Origin: an uncultured Hydrogenophaga sp.
GTDB lineage: Bacteria > Pseudomonadota > Gammaproteobacteria > Burkholderiales > Burkholderiaceae_C
Length of the DNA stretch: 64,000 nucleotides
Direction of reading: 5' to 3'
Assembly (NCBI RefSeq): GCF_958439165.1
Contig: NZ_OY288126.1
Coordinates: 62,001-126,000, forward strand
Shown here piece after piece: positions 62,337 to 64,000 of the stretch (the stretch's first letter is position 1; each line of letters begins with the position of its first letter). The position numbers and the translations under genes are program-made. The notes beneath the pieces were generated by a model. That model was not told where the DNA came from and did not search any database. It saw only the letters and a program-made list of their open reading frames with translations.

Positions 62337-62891
62337 TCAGCCCCCCAGCAGCCGGTGCACCAGGTCCGGCGTGCTGTGGGCCCGGTACTTGCGCATCAGC
62401 CGGGCCCGGTGCACCTCCACCGTGCGGTGGCTGATGGCGAGCAGCTTGCCGATCTGCTTGCTGGTCAGGCCGTCCATGAGCAGGGCCGCCACCTCGCGTT
62501 CGCGGGCGGTCAGTTCCGCCTGGACCGGGCGGCGTTCCGAGAGGTCCTCGAAGCTCCAGATGCCGGCGGCATGCGGCGCGCTGCGGTCCACCGCGCGACC
62601 GGTCACGTGGCACCAGAAGGTCTCGCCGGCCTGCGGGCCGCCGACCCGCTTCATGATGCGGTCGTCGCCGTAGGTGCCGCTGCGGCCCAGCAGCGGCGCC
62701 ATCCGCGCGCCCAGCCGCTCGTATTCGTCGGCACTGGGGTAGAGGATCTGGAAGCTCTGGCCGACCAGCTGCTCGCGGCTGGCGCCGAACATGTCGCACA
62801 GCGCCTGGTTGCAGTCGACCATGGTGCGTTCGCGCGAGAGGGCCAGCCCCACCGGAGCGAGGTCGAAGGCGAGGCGGTAGTCGACGGTCAT
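62337..62891 (-). CDS. PAS-LuxR transcriptional regulator
   Basis: The 184-residue product has an N-terminal PAS fold (DYRLAFDLAPVGLALSRERTMVDCNQALCDMFG...FQILYPSADEYERLG) and a C-terminal LuxR-type HTH (LTAREREVAALLMDGLTSKQIGKLLAISHRTVEVHRARLMRKY). No receiver domain is present, so it may bind a small ligand in the PAS pocket. It is divergent from the CoA-transferase operon across a region with a perfect inverted repeat, making it a plausible regulator of that operon. Confidence 0.92.
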   Translation of the reverse strand: MTVDYRLAFDLAPVGLALSRERTMVDCNQALCDMFGASREQLVGQSFQILYPSADEYERLGARMAPLLGRSGTYGDDRIMKRVGGPQAGETFWCHVTGRAVDRSAPHAAGIWSFEDLSERRPVQAELTAREREVAALLMDGLTSKQIGKLLAISHRTVEVHRARLMRKYRAHSTPDLVHRLLGG

Positions 62892-62930
62892 GGGACGGCG
62901 GCGGGGCAGGGCGGGGTTGTTCTTTACGAA

Positions 62931-62956
62931 ATACTACGTAGCGCTTTACGTAGTAT
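62931..62956. promoter_or_regulatory. Perfect 10-bp inverted repeat before the CoA-transferase operon
   Basis: ATACTACGTA at 62931-62940 and TACGTAGTAT at 62947-62956 are perfect reverse complements, spaced by GCGCTT. It lies between divergent genes, 43 bp before the scoA start and 40 bp before the LuxR-type start, so a dimeric regulator bound here could control both. Each arm also contains the small palindrome TACGTA. Confidence 0.75.
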
Positions 62957-62998
62957 CGTGCGGGGTTGCCCCTTCCACCGTTTCACAGGAGCCTTTCC

Positions 62999-63706
62999 TT
63001 GAACAAGATTTTCCCGAGCGCTGCCGAAGCGCTGAAAGACATCGTCGCCGATGGCCAGCTCATGGCCGTCGGCGGCTTCGGTCTGTGCGGCATTCCCGAA
63101 GCCCTGATCGACGCCCTGCGCGACAGCGGCGTCAAAGGCCTGACGGTCATCTCCAACAACGCCGGTGTCGACGGCTTCGGCCTGGGCAAGCTGCTGGAGA
63201 CGCGCCAGATCAAGCGCATGATCTCCAGCTACGTGGGCGAGAACAAGGAGTTCGAGCGCCAGTACCTGGCCGGCGAACTCGAACTCGAATTCACCCCCCA
63301 GGGCACGCTGGCCGAGAAGCTGCGTGCCGGTGGCGCCGGCATCCCGGCCTTCTTCACCAAGACCGGCGTCGGCACCATCGTCGCCGACGGCAAGGAGCTG
63401 CGCGAGTTCGACGGCGAGACCTATGTGATGGAGCGTTCGCTGGTCCCTGATGTCTCGCTGGTCAAGGCGCACCGTGCCGACCGCAGCGGCAACCTGCAGT
63501 TCCGCTACACCTCCCGCAACTTCAACCCGGCCGCCGCCATGGCCGGCCGCATCTGCGTGGTGGAGGTCGAGGAGATCGTCGAGACCGGCGCCATGCACCC
63601 CGATCAGGTCCATCTGCCGGGCATCTATGTGCACCGCATCGTGCACAACCCGAACCCCGAGAAGCGCATCGAGAAGCGCACCATCACCGAGAAAGCAGGA
63701 GTCTGA
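62999..63706 (+). CDS. scoA: 3-oxoacid CoA-transferase subunit A
   Basis: This subunit, with ScoB, moves CoA from succinyl-CoA to acetoacetate or a 3-oxoacid. The 235-residue product has AVGGFGLCGIPEALIDALRDSG, NNAGVDGFGLGKLL, the ISSYVGENKEFERQYLAGELELEFTPQGTLAEKL signature and PAFFTKTGVGT. The start is a TTG with AGGAG eight bases upstream, giving the common MNKIFPSAAEAL beginning; no ATG fits. scoB begins two bases after its stop. PcaI or AtoD identity cannot be fully excluded. Confidence 0.93.
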   Translation: MNKIFPSAAEALKDIVADGQLMAVGGFGLCGIPEALIDALRDSGVKGLTVISNNAGVDGFGLGKLLETRQIKRMISSYVGENKEFERQYLAGELELEFTPQGTLAEKLRAGGAGIPAFFTKTGVGTIVADGKELREFDGETYVMERSLVPDVSLVKAHRADRSGNLQFRYTSRNFNPAAAMAGRICVVEVEEIVETGAMHPDQVHLPGIYVHRIVHNPNPEKRIEKRTITEKAGV

Positions 63707-63708
63707 CC

Positions 63709-64000
63709 ATGCCCTGGACCCAAGACCAGATGGCCGCCCGTGCGGCCCACGAGCTCGAAGACGGTTTCTACGTCAACCTGGGCATCGGCATTCCGACCCT
63801 GGTGGCCAACCATGTGCCCTCCACCAAGGAGGTCTGGCTGCAGAGCGAGAACGGCATGCTCGGCATCGGCCCCTTCCCGACCGAGGACGAGGTCGACGCC
63901 GACCTGATCAACGCCGGCAAGCAGACGGTGACCACCATCGCCGGCAGCAGCATCTTCGGCAGCGAGCAGAGCTTCGCCATGATCCGCGGCGGCAAGATCA
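63709..64000 (+). CDS. scoB: 3-oxoacid CoA-transferase subunit B (cut by window end)
   Basis: The first 97 codons are present, starting MPWTQDQMAARAAHELEDGFYVNLGIGIPTLVANHVP. They include the catalytic glutamate E47 in LQSENGMLGIGPFP, which forms the glutamyl-CoA intermediate, and TIAGSSIFGSEQSFAMIRGGKI, all standard for ScoB/PcaJ. The reading frame is open to the last base. The ATG is two bases after the scoA stop with a GCAGGAG site inside scoA. Confidence 0.95.
   Translation, partial: MPWTQDQMAARAAHELEDGFYVNLGIGIPTLVANHVPSTKEVWLQSENGMLGIGPFPTEDEVDADLINAGKQTVTTIAGSSIFGSEQSFAMIRGGKI

Overview
This is a high-GC, densely packed chromosomal segment, almost certainly from a betaproteobacterium of the order Burkholderiales, probably a Comamonadaceae member close to Hydrogenophaga. 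That placement is inferred from gene content and order: a selenocysteine/formate dehydrogenase operon, glnA-ntrB-ntrC, a gcvTHP operon behind tandem glycine riboswitches next to ETF-quinone oxidoreductase, a Bug-type solute receptor, and a Comamonadaceae-style QueD. No 16S or other marker is present to prove it.

Layout. 1-6163: the end of a formate dehydrogenase operon (gamma subunit tail, fdhE), then selA, selB and tRNA-Sec, followed by a lipoyl-carrier (GcvH-like), a DsrE-like protein and a nitroreductase-like protein in tight coupling. 6129-13093: a 6.9-kb block bounded by a 35-bp imperfect direct repeat of the nitroreductase 3' end. It carries a QseBC/PmrAB-like two-component system and, on the opposite strand, a five-gene operon (thermostable-hemolysin-family protein, AMP-ligase, TenA/haem-oxygenase-like diiron protein, SDR, secreted TPR-like protein). 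The same 22-bp motif stands upstream of both units, so this looks like a self-regulated accessory biosynthetic or signalling cassette and is the most interesting part of the window. 13142-17181: accessory and decaying DNA, with a membrane protein, an NTF2-like/LysR divergent pair, an IS3 remnant abutting the first codons of a siderophore-type N-hydroxylase, a GNAT gene and a broken VOC gene.

17182-29381: a SRPBCC protein, a LytS/LytTR two-component system, small membrane proteins, RsuA, a hydrolase, an EI24 protein and a CinA-like protein. Then comes nitrogen control: glnA with two NtrC sites and a sigma-54 promoter, a strong terminator, and ntrB-ntrC, which together form a visible regulatory loop. 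29388-37558: exonuclease III, queD-queE-folA, an EamA transporter, thyA, an FAD-linked oxidase, DUF2069, YihY and a hydrolase. 37561-44833: metY, a CBS protein, aroC, an MFS transporter, aroQ, aroE, a FrnE-like thiol oxidoreductase, and a MarR/thioesterase divergent pair with a palindromic operator.

44848-64000: an O-GlcNAc-transferase-like TPR protein translationally coupled to a B12-binding radical SAM enzyme; a glycine module (ETF-QO, tandem riboswitch, gcvT-gcvH-gcvP, second tandem riboswitch, DadA-like oxidase); an SDR, transporter and thioesterase; a transglutaminase-like protein; two AhpD/CMD-type proteins; a Bug receptor; a PAS-LuxR regulator; and a divergent 3-oxoacid CoA-transferase operon behind a perfect 10-bp inverted repeat. 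The second CoA-transferase subunit is cut by the window end.
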